Shown: positions 5,217 to 5,949 of the stretch, piece by piece
How positions within the stretch are numbered: the stretch's first letter is position 1
Layout: each line of letters begins with the position of its first letter
NCBI GenBank assembly: GCA_023386135.1
Contig: JAEWKG010000040.1
Span: 1-5,949 of the forward strand
Direction: 5' to 3'
DNA from: Pseudomonadota bacterium
GTDB taxonomy: Bacteria > Pseudomonadota > Alphaproteobacteria > Sphingomonadales > Sphingomonadaceae
DNA length: 5,949 bases
Program-made: the position numbers and the translations under genes
Notes under the pieces: model-generated
Databases searched by the model: none
Told to the model about the DNA's origin: nothing
What the model saw: the letters and a program-made list of their open reading frames with translations, nothing else

Positions 5217-5949
5217 GCGTGTTCGTCGAGCGGCGGCGGCCGGCGCTTAGCGCCGAGCTGTTCCTGCAGGTCACGCTCGCCTGGGCGATGATCTCGGCGC
5301 TGCTGCTCGTCACCAATCTGGGTGCGATCCTGGCGCACCGCTTTCCCGACCCCGACGACACGCTGCGCCTGGTGCAGGTGCGCGACTTCATCGGCGGACA
5401 GGGCTGGTTCGACCTCGTCCAGCATCGCGCCGGCAACACGCCGATGCACTGGTCGCGGCTGGTCGACCTGCCGATTGCCGGCGTGATTCTCGCCCTGCGC
5501 GGGTTGATCGGGCAACCGGCTGCCGAGCTTGCCGCGCTAATCGTTGTGCCTCTCGTCACCCTGTTCGTTTGCCTGCTTCTGATCGGGCGGATCGCCTGGC
5601 GGCTGATGGGTTCTGAGCTCGCGCTGTTCGCCTGCCTCGCCTTCGCCTTCTGCGTGCCGGTGGTGGAGCAGCTACGGCCGATGCGAATCGACCATCACGG
5701 CTGGCAGATCGCCGCCGTGCTGCTCGCCTTGAACGGCCTGATGGCGCGCTCGCCCCGCGCCGGTGGCTGGGTCATCGGCGGTGCGCTGGCGTTCGGCCTG
5801 TCGATCTCGATCGAAGGGCTGCCTTTGGCGGCCGTGTTCATGGCCGTGCTGGCCTTGCGCTGGCTGCGCTGCCGGAGCGAGCGGCAATGGCTGATCAGCG
5901 CGACGCACGCGCTCACCGCGGTATCGGCCGTGCTTTATATCGCGACGCA
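5213..5949 (+). CDS. Polytopic GT-C/STT3-like membrane glycosyltransferase candidate (3' end beyond right edge)
   Basis: The frame is open from the ATG at 5213 to the window edge, giving 245 complete codons. Hydrophobic segments lie at about residues 18-41, 86-100, 105-127, 136-151, 164-178, 186-200 and 203-216. The first is followed by a long loop that carries DPDDTLR (46-52), GQGWFD (62-67) and MHWSRLVDLP (78-87), and a second acidic motif, RIDHHGWQ (158-165), precedes a helix. An acidic motif in the first loop after helix 1 is the mark of GT-C enzymes such as STT3/PglB and PMT, which move sugars from polyprenyl carriers onto proteins or glycans outside the cytoplasm; the Asp-His-His motif has a place like the second acidic motif of STT3. 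From memory, relatives in sphingomonads are annotated as hypothetical or, wrongly, as AcrB-like. No Shine-Dalgarno is seen; the ATGA overlap with the GtrA gene suggests coupled translation. Membrane protein: sure. GT-C: moderately sure. Confidence 0.75.
   Translation, partial: MSVFVERRRPALSAELFLQVTLAWAMISALLLVTNLGAILAHRFPDPDDTLRLVQVRDFIGGQGWFDLVQHRAGNTPMHWSRLVDLPIAGVILALRGLIGQPAAELAALIVVPLVTLFVCLLLIGRIAWRLMGSELALFACLAFAFCVPVVEQLRPMRIDHHGWQIAAVLLALNGLMARSPRAGGWVIGGALAFGLSISIEGLPLAAVFMAVLALRWLRCRSERQWLISATHALTAVSAVLYIAT

Overview
The window is a GC-rich stretch of bacterial chromosome. An IHF beta subunit of alphaproteobacterial type, a sphingomonad-like peptide transporter and codon use rich in GCG, CTG and GGC point to an alphaproteobacterium, most likely Sphingomonadales (Sphingomonas/Erythrobacter-like). 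The assignment comes from protein resemblance only and was not tested by a search. The coding density is high and there is no insertion sequence, CRISPR array or obvious broken gene.

Left third (1-2257). A proton-coupled oligopeptide transporter (POT/PTR family) runs leftwards from 1161 and leaves the window, so its C-terminus is missing. A short YtrA-type GntR regulator runs the other way from a GTG codon at 1354. The 192-bp divergent spacer holds a small perfect inverted repeat and a plausible -10 element. Next come ihfB, for the DNA-bending IHF beta subunit, and a tRNA-Leu(UAA) gene, both on the plus strand and 56 bp apart.

Right two thirds (2409-5949). Four plus-strand genes look like a cell-envelope glycosylation module. 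They are a tandem PilZ-domain protein (probable c-di-GMP sensor), a UDP-galactopyranose-mutase-like flavoprotein, a four-helix GtrA-family membrane protein, and the N-terminal 245 residues of a polytopic GT-C/STT3-like membrane protein that leaves the window on the right. The last two overlap by an ATGA and are probably translationally coupled. GtrA proteins are linked to polyprenyl-phosphate-sugar translocation, and GT-C enzymes use such lipid-linked sugars as donors. The layout therefore suggests sugar tailoring (flavoenzyme), lipid-sugar supply (GtrA) and transfer on the far side of the membrane (GT-C), with PilZ as a possible c-di-GMP link. No polyprenyl-phosphate glycosyltransferase (GtrB/GT2) is visible, so the module is incomplete here.

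The most striking non-coding signal is a perfect 10-bp inverted repeat whose arms sit on either side of the flavoprotein start codon. It competes with a smaller hairpin that covers the G-rich ribosome-binding region, which suggests but does not prove translational control. All genes are intact except the two cut by the window edges.
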